64,000 nucleotides of DNA from contig NZ_JACHMY010000001.1 of assembly GCF_014205135.1 (NCBI RefSeq), forward strand, positions 4,526,001-4,590,000. Direction: 5' to 3'. Below are positions 1 to 7,728 of this stretch, piece after piece. The DNA comes from Kribbella italica. Its GTDB lineage: Bacteria > Actinomycetota > Actinomycetes > Propionibacteriales > Kribbellaceae. The notes below the pieces were generated by a model that was not told the DNA's origin, made no database searches, and saw only the letters and a list, made by a program, of their open reading frames with translations. The translations under genes were made by a program, and so were the position numbers. The stretch's first letter is position 1, and each line of letters opens with the position of its first letter.

Positions 1-384
1 GATGGTGGAGATGTCGTCGGCCGGCGAGACCTTGCCGTCGACGTGGGTGACGTCCTCGTCGACGAACACCCGGGTCACCTGGCAGATCGCGTCGGACTCG
101 CGGATGTGGCTGAGGAACTTGTTCCCGAGCCCCTCACCCTCCGACGCGCCGCGCACGATCCCGGCGATGTCGACGAACTGGACGGTGGCCGGCAGCTGCT
201 TGGCCGAGGAGAAGATCTCGGCCAGCTTGCCCAGCCGCGGGTCCGGCACCCCCACCACACCGACGTTGGGCTCGATCGTCGCGAACGGGTAGTTCGCCGC
301 GAGCACGTTGTTCTTGGTCAGCGCGTTGAAGAGCGTGGACTTGCCCGCGTTGGGGAGCCCGACGATTCCGATGGAGAGTGCCAC
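1..384 (-). CDS. ychF: Redox-regulated ATPase/GTPase YchF (Obg family), N-terminal part
   Basis: YchF is an Obg-family P-loop ATPase that binds ribosomes and affects translation and stress responses in the cytoplasm. The first 128 codons are present and the C-terminus lies beyond the left edge. The frame begins with GTG and reads MALSIGIVGLPNAGKST, a Walker A/G1 motif. A family-typical NYPFATIEPNVGVV stretch follows, then a DIAGIVRGASEGEGLGN G3-like segment. This N-terminal G domain is highly conserved, so the identity is secure. The gene points out of the window and nothing overlaps it. The GTG is chosen because the family starts with almost exactly this sequence. Confidence 0.96.
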   Translation of the reverse strand, partial: MALSIGIVGLPNAGKSTLFNALTKNNVLAANYPFATIEPNVGVVGVPDPRLGKLAEIFSSAKQLPATVQFVDIAGIVRGASEGEGLGNKFLSHIRESDAICQVTRVFVDEDVTHVDGKVSPADDISTI

Positions 385-462
385 GGGCGCCAAGACTACG
401 CGTCCGTCCGGCCGGACCCCAATCCACAGCCGGTACGCCGTACGCCGTACCCGCCGCGACCC

Positions 463-987
463 TCAGATCACGAACGACGCCAGCTCCGCGTCGTACCACC
501 GCTTGGTCAGCCCCAGCGGCCGCATCCCCAGCCGCCGGCAGACCGCGAGCGACGCCTGGTTGTCCGGCCGCACCACCGCGTAGATCTCCGGCAAACCGGC
601 CTTGAACCCGTGCCCGATCGCCCCACGCGCCGCCTCGGTCGCCAGCCCGCGACCCCACGCGTCGGGATGGAAGTGCCATCCCACCTCGACCTCGCCACGC
701 CCCGGTTCGGAACCCGACGGCAAGGGCACCAGCAGCACTGTCCCGGCCACGACCCCCGTCGCCTTCTCCTCCACCGCCCACACCCCGTGCACCGGATCGG
801 CGTTGCGCAGGTTCCACCTCTCGATCGACCGCGACGCGGCGTCCCGGTCCGTCATCGCCCGCGGCGTGGCGCCCAGCCAGCGCGACACCTCCCAGCGCCG
901 GTAGATGTCGTACACCCGATCACCGTCGGCGTCGGCCCAGTCACGGACCACGAGCCGTTCGGTCTCGAAGACCACCTTGGCGTCCAT
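463..987 (-). CDS. GNAT-family N-acetyltransferase (RimJ/RimL-like)
   Basis: A 174-residue acetyl-CoA-dependent N-acetyltransferase of the RimJ/RimL type. Visible hallmarks are the N-terminal ETERLVVRDW strand, the acceptor and acetyl-CoA-binding region GEVEVGWHFHPDAWGRGLATEAARG (about residues 99-122), and the late NQASLAVCRRLGM helix typical of this subfamily. The length matches single-domain members. The ATG is preceded on the minus strand by a GGGGAGG sequence. The substrate cannot be predicted: relatives acetylate ribosomal protein N-termini, antibiotics or small amines. It stands alone between ychF and the deacetylase. Confidence 0.88.
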   Translation of the reverse strand: MDAKVVFETERLVVRDWADADGDRVYDIYRRWEVSRWLGATPRAMTDRDAASRSIERWNLRNADPVHGVWAVEEKATGVVAGTVLLVPLPSGSEPGRGEVEVGWHFHPDAWGRGLATEAARGAIGHGFKAGLPEIYAVVRPDNQASLAVCRRLGMRPLGLTKRWYDAELASFVI

Positions 988-1214
988 CGCGCCTCCCCTC
1001 GCCCTTGTGACGTTGATCTACCCGGCCCACCACTCCGGCGGCAAGGGATCAGGACAAGCGTGATCACACCGTTGTTGCCTGACGCGGAAGTCACCGAGAT
1101 CTCCTTGCAACACGACGATGCCAACCAGGGCACGGATCGCCGCGTCTCCCTGGTGTGACAGCTCCTGAGGGGGAGCGAACTGGGGACCATCCGCCTGATC
1201 TGCAAGGGAGCATC

Positions 1215-1991
1215 ATGTCCCGAAAGCTTGCTGCCGTCATCGGCACCGCCGCTGCCGCCGCACTCGTTCTCGGCGGGCTGTTTGCCGTCGCGCTGGGACA
1301 TTCGACCGCACCGAAGCCCACCGCCGCGGCCGGCAGTACGGCGGGCTCGGTGCCGCCGCCGTCGACGCCGGCCACGACACCGACTCCGGCGAAAACCCCT
1401 GCCCACACACCCGGTACGCCGGTCGCCGACCCGACGGCGTCGCTGATCACCGGCAACAAGAAGGTGATCTTCTTCAGCTTCGACGACGGCCCGGACCCGG
1501 TCTGGACGCCGAAAGTCCTGCAGGTACTGAAGAAGCACGGCGCCCACGCCACGTTCTTCCAGCTCGGCAAGAACCAGGCCCTGTACCCCGGGCTACGCGA
1601 CCAGATCCTTGCCGACGGCAACACCATCGGCAGCCACTCGATCACGCACCCGCAGCTGACCGCGATCTCGGCGGGCAAGCGCCACCACGAGATCTTCGAC
1701 GGGCCGCGGTCGAAGTGCTTCCGCCCGCCGTACGGCGCGTCGAACCCGAAGGTGCGCGCCGACATCAAGGCCGCCGGGATGGCACAGGTGCTGTGGGACG
1801 TCGACCCGCGCGACTGGGCCAAGCCGGGCACGAACGCGATCGCGCACAACATCATGACGCACGCCCACCGCCACAACATCGTCTTGATGCACGACGGCGG
1901 CGGCGACCGCGCGCAGACCGTCGCGGCCCTGGACAAGGTCCTCCCGCTGCTCAAGGCCCAGGGTTACAGCTTCCCCGCGATGGACTGCTGA
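1215..1991 (+). CDS. Secreted or membrane-anchored polysaccharide deacetylase (NodB homology, CE4)
   Basis: A 258-residue carbohydrate esterase 4 that would remove N- or O-acetyl groups from peptidoglycan or another glycan outside the cell. A basic N-terminus is followed by a hydrophobic segment (about residues 6-25), then a Pro/Thr/Ala-rich linker to about residue 75. The NodB domain contains FSFDDGPDP (metal Asp and catalytic Asp about 90-91), GSHSITHP (metal His 141 and 145), FRPPYG, a DPRDW motif and a final LMHDGGG. The ATG at 1215 has AAGGGAG just upstream. In-frame codons before it lack a ribosome site. A polysaccharide deacetylase also sits in the matching M. tuberculosis region (Rv1096, from memory). 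Confidence 0.9.
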   Translation: MSRKLAAVIGTAAAAALVLGGLFAVALGHSTAPKPTAAAGSTAGSVPPPSTPATTPTPAKTPAHTPGTPVADPTASLITGNKKVIFFSFDDGPDPVWTPKVLQVLKKHGAHATFFQLGKNQALYPGLRDQILADGNTIGSHSITHPQLTAISAGKRHHEIFDGPRSKCFRPPYGASNPKVRADIKAAGMAQVLWDVDPRDWAKPGTNAIAHNIMTHAHRHNIVLMHDGGGDRAQTVAALDKVLPLLKAQGYSFPAMDC

Positions 1992-2036
1992 CCCGCCTTC
2001 CAGAAATTGTCGGAGGCCTGTGTCACTGTCTGTGGC

Positions 2037-3275
2037 ATGACCGGTACGACGCTGTTGTTGGTGCTGCTGTTCCTCGTCATCGGGTTGTTGCTCGGGGCAG
2101 GTTTCGGCGTGCTCTGGTCGCGCGGGCGCGACGGCGCCGAGCTGGCGCGGATCACCGCCGAGCGCGACGCCGCCGAGGATCGGGTGGTCGAGCTGGTGCA
2201 GGAGCGGACGTCGGTCGGGCAGCAGATGTCCGGCCAGGCGGTCGTGAAGGAGGCGCTGGACCGGCTGCACGTCGAGCTCAGTCAGCTGGAGAAGGGCCGC
2301 GCGGCCTGGCAGTCCCAGCTGCACCAGCAGGTCAACGAGGTCCGCATGAGCGGCGAGGCGCTGCGCCGGGAGACGGCGTCGCTGTCGACCGCGTTGCGCA
2401 AGCCGCAGGTTCGCGGCCGGTGGGGTGAGCTGCACCTGCGGCGTACGGTCGAGCTGGCCGGCATGGTCGCGCACTGCGACTTCACCGAGCAGACCTCGAC
2501 CGTCACCGACGACGGGCTGCTCCGGCCGGACCTCGTGGTGAGACTTGCCGAGGGCAAGAATCTCGTCGTCGACTCGAAGGTCCCGCTGGCCGCGTTCCTG
2601 GAAGCGGCCGAGAGCGACGACGCCGACTTCCGCGAGGAGCGGCTCCGGGCGCACGCGCGACACCTGCGGACGCACGTCGACCAACTGTCCGCCAAGGCGT
2701 ACTGGTCGCGCCTGCCGTCCACGCCCGAGTTCGTCATCCTGTTCGTGCCGGGTGAGTCGTTCCTGTCCGCCGCGCTCGACGTCGAGCCCAGCCTGCTGGA
2801 GTACGCCGCCGAGCGCCGCGTCATCCTGGCGACACCGACCACGCTGATCGCGACCCTGCGCGCCGCGGCGTACGCGTGGAACCAGTCGGCGCTGACCGAG
2901 TCGGCCCAGCAGGTGTTCGAGCTCGGCCGCGAGCTGTACGAACGGCTCAGCACGATGGGCGACCACCTCGGCCGGGTCGGCCGTTCGCTGACCTCGGCCG
3001 TCGACGCGTACAACCGGACCGTCGGCTCGTTCGAGAGCCGGGTCTTCACGACCGCCCGCAAGCTCCGCGACCTGCACGTCACCGAGGCCGAGCTCGAGGC
3101 GATGGAAACCATCGAGGCCTCGGTCCGCCCGCTGGCCGCGGCTGAGCTCCTGGCCCTCGACGAGCCCGCTCCCGACGACGCGACGCGCCGTTGGGTCCCG
3201 ACACCGCCTGTCGATCGGACCCGCCGCGACGACACCCCGCCGCCGCTCCCGGGCTTCGACTCCCAGACCGGTTGA
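2037..3275 (+). CDS. rmuC: RmuC-family protein (coiled coil, nuclease-like fold)
   Basis: RmuC proteins are linked to limiting DNA rearrangement at inverted repeats. They have a membrane anchor, a coiled coil and a restriction-nuclease-like domain. Here an N-terminal hydrophobic segment (TTLLLVLLFLVIGLLLG) is followed by a helical coiled-coil stretch (about residues 30-110). The RmuC core contains RGRWGELHLRRTVELAGM, RPDLVVRL, LVVDSKVPLAAFLEA and TPEFVILFVPGE. The C-terminal tail is proline-rich. An in-frame TTG at 2007 would add ten residues, but the ATG at 2037 places the membrane segment at the N-terminus. The nearest GGAGG is 20 bases away from this ATG, so the start may be leaderless. 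Confidence 0.9.
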   Translation: MTGTTLLLVLLFLVIGLLLGAGFGVLWSRGRDGAELARITAERDAAEDRVVELVQERTSVGQQMSGQAVVKEALDRLHVELSQLEKGRAAWQSQLHQQVNEVRMSGEALRRETASLSTALRKPQVRGRWGELHLRRTVELAGMVAHCDFTEQTSTVTDDGLLRPDLVVRLAEGKNLVVDSKVPLAAFLEAAESDDADFREERLRAHARHLRTHVDQLSAKAYWSRLPSTPEFVILFVPGESFLSAALDVEPSLLEYAAERRVILATPTTLIATLRAAAYAWNQSALTESAQQVFELGRELYERLSTMGDHLGRVGRSLTSAVDAYNRTVGSFESRVFTTARKLRDLHVTEAELEAMETIEASVRPLAAAELLALDEPAPDDATRRWVPTPPVDRTRRDDTPPPLPGFDSQTG

Positions 3276-3341
3276 TCCACAGACAGTGACGGCCGACCAG
3301 CACTCAGTGCCGAATTAACGAAAGCTGTCTGCGGTTCGGCA

Positions 3342-3383
3342 TTGACATCGTTGGAACGCTGTCCAACGATGAGAGCGCTCTCA
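3342..3383 (+). promoter_or_regulatory. Candidate promoter with LacI/CebR-like operator for the glucanase gene
   Basis: TTGACA (3342-3347) is followed after 17 bases by a weak -10, AACGAT (3365-3370). Over the expected start lies the perfect 14-base palindrome TGAGAGCGCTCTCA (3370-3383). It closely resembles the TGGGAGCGCTCCCA operator bound by CebR-type LacI repressors of actinobacterial glucan utilisation. A second inverted repeat, CGTTGGA/TCCAACG (3349-3368), overlaps the spacer. Downstream, arms GGAGCACCGG (3424-3433) and CCGGTGCTCC (3492-3501) could fold the 5' leader. Repression relieved by an oligosaccharide is an inference from the operator. Confidence 0.6.
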
Positions 3384-3538
3384 CCCCATTCGGTGGTCTA
3401 CCGTCCCTCACCGGATGGGCCCGGGAGCACCGGTGTTTTCACTGTGGTCCGGCGCGACTGCGCCCTGGTGACGCGACTGCCGTTGGACCGGCCGGTGCTC
3501 CGCCTTCTCTCGCACTGGGACAGACCTGAGGAGGAGTT

Positions 3539-4726
3539 GTGCGCATCAAAACCAAGCTGTTCGCAGTACTCGCCGCCGCGGCCACCGTCGCGGCCGGGCT
3601 GACCACCGTCATCTCGGCGCCCGCCCAAGCGGTGCCGCCGACCGTACCGCTGAAGATCACCAACAACTCGGGCCGCGGCGACGCGGTCTACATCTACAAC
3701 CTGGGCACGAACCTCGCGACCGGCCAGCAGGGCTGGGCCGACGCCAACGGCACGTTCCACGCCTGGCCGGCCGGCGGCAACCCACCGACACCGGCTCCGG
3801 ACGCCTCCATCCCCGGGCCCGGCAACGGCCAGTCGATCACGATCCAGATGCCGAAGTTCTCCGGCCGGGTCTACTTCTCGTACGGCCAGAAGCTCGTCTT
3901 CAAGCTGACCACCGGCGGGCTGGTCCAGCCCGCGGTGCAGAACCCGAGCGACCCGAACGCGAACATCCTGTTCAACTGGACCGAATACACGCTGAACGAC
4001 TCCGGCGTGTGGATCAACAGCACCCAGGTCGACATGTTCTCCGCGCCCTACGCCGTCGGCGTGCAGTCGTCGGCCGGCACGAAGACCACCGGGCACCTGA
4101 AGGCCGGCGGGTACAACGCGTTCTTCAACGCGTTGCGCGGCCAGTCCGGCGGCTGGTCGAACCTGATCAAGACAGCGCCTGACGGTTCAGTACTGCGGGC
4201 ACTCGCGCCGTCGTACGGCGTTGAGACCGGTGCCCTGCCCGGCTCGGTGATGGACGACTACGTGAACCGGGTCTGGTCGAAGTACACCAACGAGAACCTG
4301 ACCGTCACGCCGTTCACCGACCAGCCGAACATCAAGTACTTCGGCCGGGTGTCGGGCAACACGATGAACTTCACCAACACCTCTGGCCAGGTGGTGACGT
4401 CGTTCCAGAAGCCGAACTCGACCAGCATCTTCGGCTGCGCCGGCCTGCTCGACGCCCCGAACGACCTGGTCCGCGGCCCGATCTCGCGCACCCTGTGCGC
4501 CGGCTTCAACCGCTCCACGCTGCTGATCAACCCCAACCAGCCCGACGCCAGCAACGCGAACTTCTACCAGGACGGCGTCACCAACCACTACTCCCGCCTC
4601 GTCCACGCCCAAATGGCCGACGGCAAGGCCTACGGCTTCGCCTTCGACGACGTCGGCGCCCACGAGTCCCTCGTCCACGACGGCAACCCCACCCAGACCA
4701 GCATCACCCTCGACCCCTTCAACTGA
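3539..4726 (+). CDS. Secreted glycoside hydrolase family 64 beta-1,3-glucanase (thaumatin-like)
   Basis: A 395-residue secreted enzyme of the GH64 laminaripentaose-producing type, attacking beta-1,3-glucans such as fungal cell wall. A Sec signal peptide spans residues 1-31 (MRIKTKLFAVLAAAATVAAG, ending APAQA). The mature part begins PPTVPLKITNNSGRGDAVYIYN, characteristic of GH64. It continues with RVYFSYGQKLVFKL, FNWTEYTLNDSGVWINSTQVDMFSAPY and the C-terminal GYAFAFDD-type segment. No carbohydrate-binding module follows. The GTG start has AGGAGG about five bases upstream. The CebR-like operator upstream suggests induction by glucan fragments. Confidence 0.93.
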   Translation: MRIKTKLFAVLAAAATVAAGLTTVISAPAQAVPPTVPLKITNNSGRGDAVYIYNLGTNLATGQQGWADANGTFHAWPAGGNPPTPAPDASIPGPGNGQSITIQMPKFSGRVYFSYGQKLVFKLTTGGLVQPAVQNPSDPNANILFNWTEYTLNDSGVWINSTQVDMFSAPYAVGVQSSAGTKTTGHLKAGGYNAFFNALRGQSGGWSNLIKTAPDGSVLRALAPSYGVETGALPGSVMDDYVNRVWSKYTNENLTVTPFTDQPNIKYFGRVSGNTMNFTNTSGQVVTSFQKPNSTSIFGCAGLLDAPNDLVRGPISRTLCAGFNRSTLLINPNQPDASNANFYQDGVTNHYSRLVHAQMADGKAYGFAFDDVGAHESLVHDGNPTQTSITLDPFN

Positions 4727-4735
4727 CCCTCCCCC

Positions 4736-4804
4736 GGAGCGCCGCCCCCGGCGCTCCTCTCCCAGCCCCCGGGTCCCCCGCAGCTGCCGCGGCGGGACCC
4801 GGGG
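4736..4804 (+). terminator. Two consecutive GC-rich hairpins after the glucanase gene
   Basis: The first stem is GGAGCGCCG (4736-4744) with CGGCGCTCC (4749-4757), nine perfect pairs around a four-base loop. The second pairs CCCCGGGTCCC (4767-4777) with GGGACCCGGGG (4794-4804), eleven perfect pairs, followed by TTCTTCCT. They lie 10-80 bases after the glucanase stop and fit an actinobacterial intrinsic terminator. Confidence 0.75.
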
Positions 4805-4829
4805 TTCTTCCTGCGCCGGCCTGCACGAG

Positions 4830-4891
4830 CTCCCACCACTCACCAACTCCCCACGCCACCCAAAGCCAAGCACCTTGGTGAGTGATGGGAG
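4830..4891. repeat. 17-base imperfect inverted repeat in the intergenic region
   Basis: CTCCCACCACTCACCAA (4830-4846) is the reverse complement, with one mismatch, of TTGGTGAGTGATGGGAG (4875-4891). A 28-base AC-rich loop separates the arms. It could be another terminator stem or a processed RNA hairpin. No gene lies between the glucanase and the ArsR gene at 6105. The stretch 4892-5080 shows no other clear feature. Confidence 0.55.
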
Positions 4892-5079
4892 TACATCCAC
4901 CCGCCTCTCTACCGCCCCCAACCCCGCCTCTCCTGCCCCGTGCCGGCCCGGAGAGGTGGGAGGGCTCGTCCACAGGACGAGGTCCGCTTCCACCCCTGGC
5001 CCTCGACCCGTTCCGCAACGAGCTGTTCGAGCCCTGGACAACATCGCGGCGCACAAGCCCGGCCGCCCGCCGGAGCGCA

Positions 5080-5965
5080 CCCGCGCACCGCGGCCACGAG
5101 CCGCTGACCGCACACAGCCCACCGCGGGCCGCGGGCCGCGGGCCGCGGGCCACGGGTCGCGGGCCACGGGTCGCGGGCCGCTGACGCGCACAGCGCACCG
5201 GCGGGCCACGCACCGCAGGCCACGGGCCGCAGGCCGCGAGCCGCTGACCGCGCACAGCGGACCGCGCACCGCAGGCCACGGGCCGCTGACCACACAGCAC
5301 ACCGCGCACCGGCGGGCCACGAGCCGCTGACCGCGCACAGCGCACCGGCGGGCCGCTCATCGCGGGCCACGCACCGCGGGCCGCGGGCCACTGACCGCGC
5401 ACAGCGGGCCGCGCACCGCAGGCCACGGGCCGCTGACCGCACACAGCCCACCGCGCACAGCGCACCGGCGGGCCGCTCATCGCGGGTCACGCACCGCGGG
5501 CCACGGGCTGCCGACCGCACACAGTGCACCGCCGGCCATGGGCCACTGACCGCGCACAGCGCACCGGCGGACCGCTCATCGCGGGCCACGCACCGCCGGC
5601 CACGCACCGCAGGCCACGGGCTGCTGACCGCACACCGCACACCGCCGGCCATGGGCCGCTGACCGCGCACAGGGCACCGCCCACCACGCGCCGCTGACCG
5701 CGCAGGCCACGAGCCGCTGACCGCGCAAAGCGCACCGGCGGGCCGCTCATCGCGGGCCACGCACCACGGGCCGCGGGCCACTGACCGCGCACAGCGGGCC
5801 GCGCACCGCAGGCCACGCACCGCAGGCCACGGGCTGCTGACGGCACACAGCACACCCGCACACCGCGGGCCATGGGCCGTGGGCCGCTGACCGCGCAAAG
5901 CGCATGGGCGGACCGCCCACCGCGGGCCACGGGCCACGGGCCGCGCAAAGTGGGCCGCCCGGCCG
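5080..5965. repeat. About 0.9 kb degenerate GC-rich tandem repeat, apparently non-coding
   Basis: The segment is built from a small set of words (GCGGGCCACG, GCACCGCAGGCC, CCGCTGACCGCGCACAGC, GCACCGGCGGGCC, CCGCTCATCGCGGG) shuffled and repeated. Its largest visible duplication is 5315-5427 against 5705-5817: 113 bases, offset 390, with only two differences. CCGCTCAT recurs at 5353, 5473, 5572 and 5743. The minus strand lacks stops in several frames because TGA words fall on the plus strand. The resulting Arg/Ala/Trp-rich translations resemble no protein and are composition artefacts. The array sits between the glucanase terminators and the ArsR gene. Confidence 0.85.
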
Positions 5966-6104
5966 GCACCATCTCGCTTCGGCGGGGTGGGCTCGGTTTG
6001 GGGTGGAGTCTGGCCTGGTGTGTTCGCTTCCGGGGTGGTTGCTCTTGACTCTTTAGTTGGTTAGTGGGAACTTACCGTTCGTGGGGACTTACGGAGGACT
6101 CGAG

Positions 6105-6422
6105 GTGGTTGGGCCGGTGCTGAACGCGCTGGGGGATCCGACGCGGCGGGTGATCTTGGAGACGTTGCGGCGGGGTGGGCCCAGTTCGGTCGGGGCGCTG
6201 GCGGGGCGAGTGCCGGTGAGTCGGCCGGCGATTTCGCAGCATTTGAAGGTGTTGGGGCGGGCGGGGCTGGTTGAGCACGAGGCGCGTGGGACCAGCAACA
6301 TCTATCGGGTCGACACTGCCGGGCTGGACGTTGTTCGGCGGTGGATGGATCAGTTCTGGGACGAGGCGCTGGGTGCGTTCGCGGAGCACGTACGCCGTAC
6401 TGAGGAAGAGGGGGAATCATGA
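6105..6422 (+). CDS. ArsR-family (winged helix) transcriptional regulator
   Basis: A 105-residue ArsR/SmtB-type regulator of the subgroup paired with SRPBCC (AHSA1) proteins. It begins with the signature LNALGDPTRRVILETL, then the wing-helix AISQHLKVLGRAGLVEHEARGTSNIYRVD and a C-terminal WMDQFWDEALGAF dimerisation helix. No metal-binding cysteines are visible, so it probably does not sense metals. The GTG at 6105 is chosen because GGAGG lies seven bases upstream. A longer frame from TTG at 6057 lacks a ribosome site. Its stop overlaps the next start as ATGA, implying co-translation and probably autoregulation. The 140 bases upstream contain no recognisable operator. Confidence 0.9.
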   Translation: MVGPVLNALGDPTRRVILETLRRGGPSSVGALAGRVPVSRPAISQHLKVLGRAGLVEHEARGTSNIYRVDTAGLDVVRRWMDQFWDEALGAFAEHVRRTEEEGES

Positions 6423-7093
6423 GCATCGAGCAAGGGCTGGAAGCGCTGGTGAAGTCGGTGGTCGTGCCGACCACACCGGAGCGGGCGTTCAGGTTGTTCA
6501 CCGCGGAGTTCGGCAGATGGTGGCCGCTCGCTACGCACTCGGTGCGCGGGGAAGAGGCGACCGACGTACGGCTCGAGGGTGCGGTGGGTGGACAGATCGT
6601 CGAGTACGACGCGAGCGGGCCGGTCGGCTCGTGGGGCACGGTGTCCGACTGGGATCCGCCGCACACGGTCAGCTTCAGCTGGCATCCGGGCAGCGACCCG
6701 AAACAGGCCGGCCACGTGACGGTCCGCTTCACGGCGAACAGCACAGACGGCGGTAATGGCGAGGGCGGCGGCACCGGCGCGGTCAGCGCCAGCGGCGAGA
6801 GCAACGCCAGCGGCGAGAGCAACGCCAGCGGCAGCGGCAGCGGCAGCGGCGAGGGCGGCGCCAGCGGCAGCGGCGAGGGCGGCGCCAGCGGCAGCGGCGA
6901 GGGCGGCGCCAGCGAGAACGGCGACGGCAGCAGCGTCGGCGGCGATGGCGGCAGCGACGGCGACCGCGGCGGCACCCTGGTCGAGTTGACTCATTCCGGC
7001 TGGGAGCGCCGGACGGACGGGGTGCGGGCGCGGGTGAACTACGACAGCGGCTGGGACTTCGTTCTTCGTCAGTTCGTGCAATTTCGTCCCTGA
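6419..7093 (+). CDS. SRPBCC/AHSA1-domain protein with a Gly/Ser-rich repeat insertion
   Basis: SRPBCC proteins form a helix-grip fold that binds hydrophobic ligands; AHSA1-like members commonly pair with ArsR regulators. N-terminal strands (VVVPTTPERAFRLFTAEFGRWWPL, GEIVEYD-like, WDPPHTVSFSWHPG) and the C-terminal LVELTHSGWE plus the long last helix are intact. Between them, residues about 107-184 are almost entirely Gly, Ser, Glu, Asp, Ala and Asn. The insertion falls in the loop between HVTVRFTA and GTLVEL and is encoded by tandem DNA repeats. At 224 residues the protein is roughly 75 residues longer than a plain AHSA1 domain. The fold could tolerate a loop there; function is unknown. Confidence 0.85.
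   Translation: MSIEQGLEALVKSVVVPTTPERAFRLFTAEFGRWWPLATHSVRGEEATDVRLEGAVGGQIVEYDASGPVGSWGTVSDWDPPHTVSFSWHPGSDPKQAGHVTVRFTANSTDGGNGEGGGTGAVSASGESNASGESNASGSGSGSGEGGASGSGEGGASGSGEGGASENGDGSSVGGDGGSDGDRGGTLVELTHSGWERRTDGVRARVNYDSGWDFVLRQFVQFRP
6794..6913 (+). repeat. In-frame minisatellite inside the SRPBCC gene
   Basis: An 18-base unit (GGCGAGAGCAACGCCAGC) occurs twice (6794-6811, 6812-6829). After a run of GGCAGC hexamers comes a 24-base unit beginning GAGGGCGGCGCCAGC at 6851, 6875 and 6899, the last copy partial. All units are multiples of three, so copy-number change keeps the reading frame. They encode GESNAS and EGGASGSG repeats. Confidence 0.9.
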
Positions 7094-7182
7094 CTCAACT
7101 TTCCGCCCCGACTCCGCCATCTCACTGCTGACAAGGTCGGCCTGGCAAGCCGGCACCGGGGCTGGGGGCAGGGGACAACGGG

Positions 7183-7728
7183 ATGGATCCAGGGCTTGAC
7201 GAGGAGTTCGCCGAGTTCGTGAACGGGCGGTTCACCGCGCTGCAGCGGTTCGGCTACCTGCTCACCGGCGAGTGGCATCTGGCCGAGGATCTCGTGCAGA
7301 CCTCGCTGACGAAGGTGTGGTTTCACCGCAAGTCGCTGCGCAGCGGCAACGCCCTGGAGAGCTACACCCGGACGGTGATGGTGAACACCAGTACGCAGTG
7401 GTGGCGCCGCAAGTGGAAGGGCGAGACCCCGACCGAGACGCTGCCCGAGCCGGCCGCGCCGTCGGAGTTCGGCACCATCGACGAGCGCGACCGGCTGCTC
7501 CGCGCGCTGGCCACGCTCCCCCGCCGAACGAGGGCGGCGCTGGCGCTGCGATTCTTCGAGGACCTGCCCGAGGCCGAGGTCGCGAAGATCATGGGCTGCT
7601 CGGTCGGCACGGTGAAGAGCACCGTGTCCCGCGGTCTGGCCAAGCTCCGCGAGCACCAACTGCTCGCCGAGTCCGATCCCCTGACACCCGCCCCCCGCCC
7701 GACTGGAGGGCTGACCTATGACCGATGA
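7183..7728 (+). CDS. SigE-family ECF RNA polymerase sigma factor
   Basis: A 181-residue extracytoplasmic-function sigma factor of the actinobacterial SigE-family type. Region 2 (about residues 8-75) includes LTGEWHLAEDLVQTSLTKVW. Region 4 (about 110-160) includes ALATLPRRTRAALALRFFEDLPEAEVAKIMGCSVGTVKSTVSRGLAKL, a standard -35-recognition helix-turn-helix. It directs transcription of its own regulon, probably including itself. The stop overlaps the ATG of the next gene by eleven bases, an arrangement often seen with membrane partners or anti-sigma factors. No zinc-binding anti-sigma motif was seen in the neighbour, so the control mechanism is open. Confidence 0.92.
   Translation: MDPGLDEEFAEFVNGRFTALQRFGYLLTGEWHLAEDLVQTSLTKVWFHRKSLRSGNALESYTRTVMVNTSTQWWRRKWKGETPTETLPEPAAPSEFGTIDERDRLLRALATLPRRTRAALALRFFEDLPEAEVAKIMGCSVGTVKSTVSRGLAKLREHQLLAESDPLTPAPRPTGGLTYDR

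Noticed and set aside
43..1158. 371-codon plus-strand reading frame
   Set aside because: It is antisense to ychF and the GNAT gene, both with clear motifs. The translation is Arg/Pro/His-rich.
2007..2036. TTG start ten codons upstream for rmuC
   Set aside because: It has no ribosome site and would put a polar Cys-containing stretch before the membrane anchor.
5080..5965. Transposon or integron remnant
   Set aside because: No transposase fragment, terminal inverted repeats or target duplications were seen at the edges of the repeat block.
4187..5972. Long minus-strand reading frames across the glucanase 3' end and the GC repeat
   Set aside because: They overlap the real glucanase gene, lack ribosome sites, and encode low-complexity Arg/Ala/Trp repeats in several frames at once. 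They are artefacts of composition.
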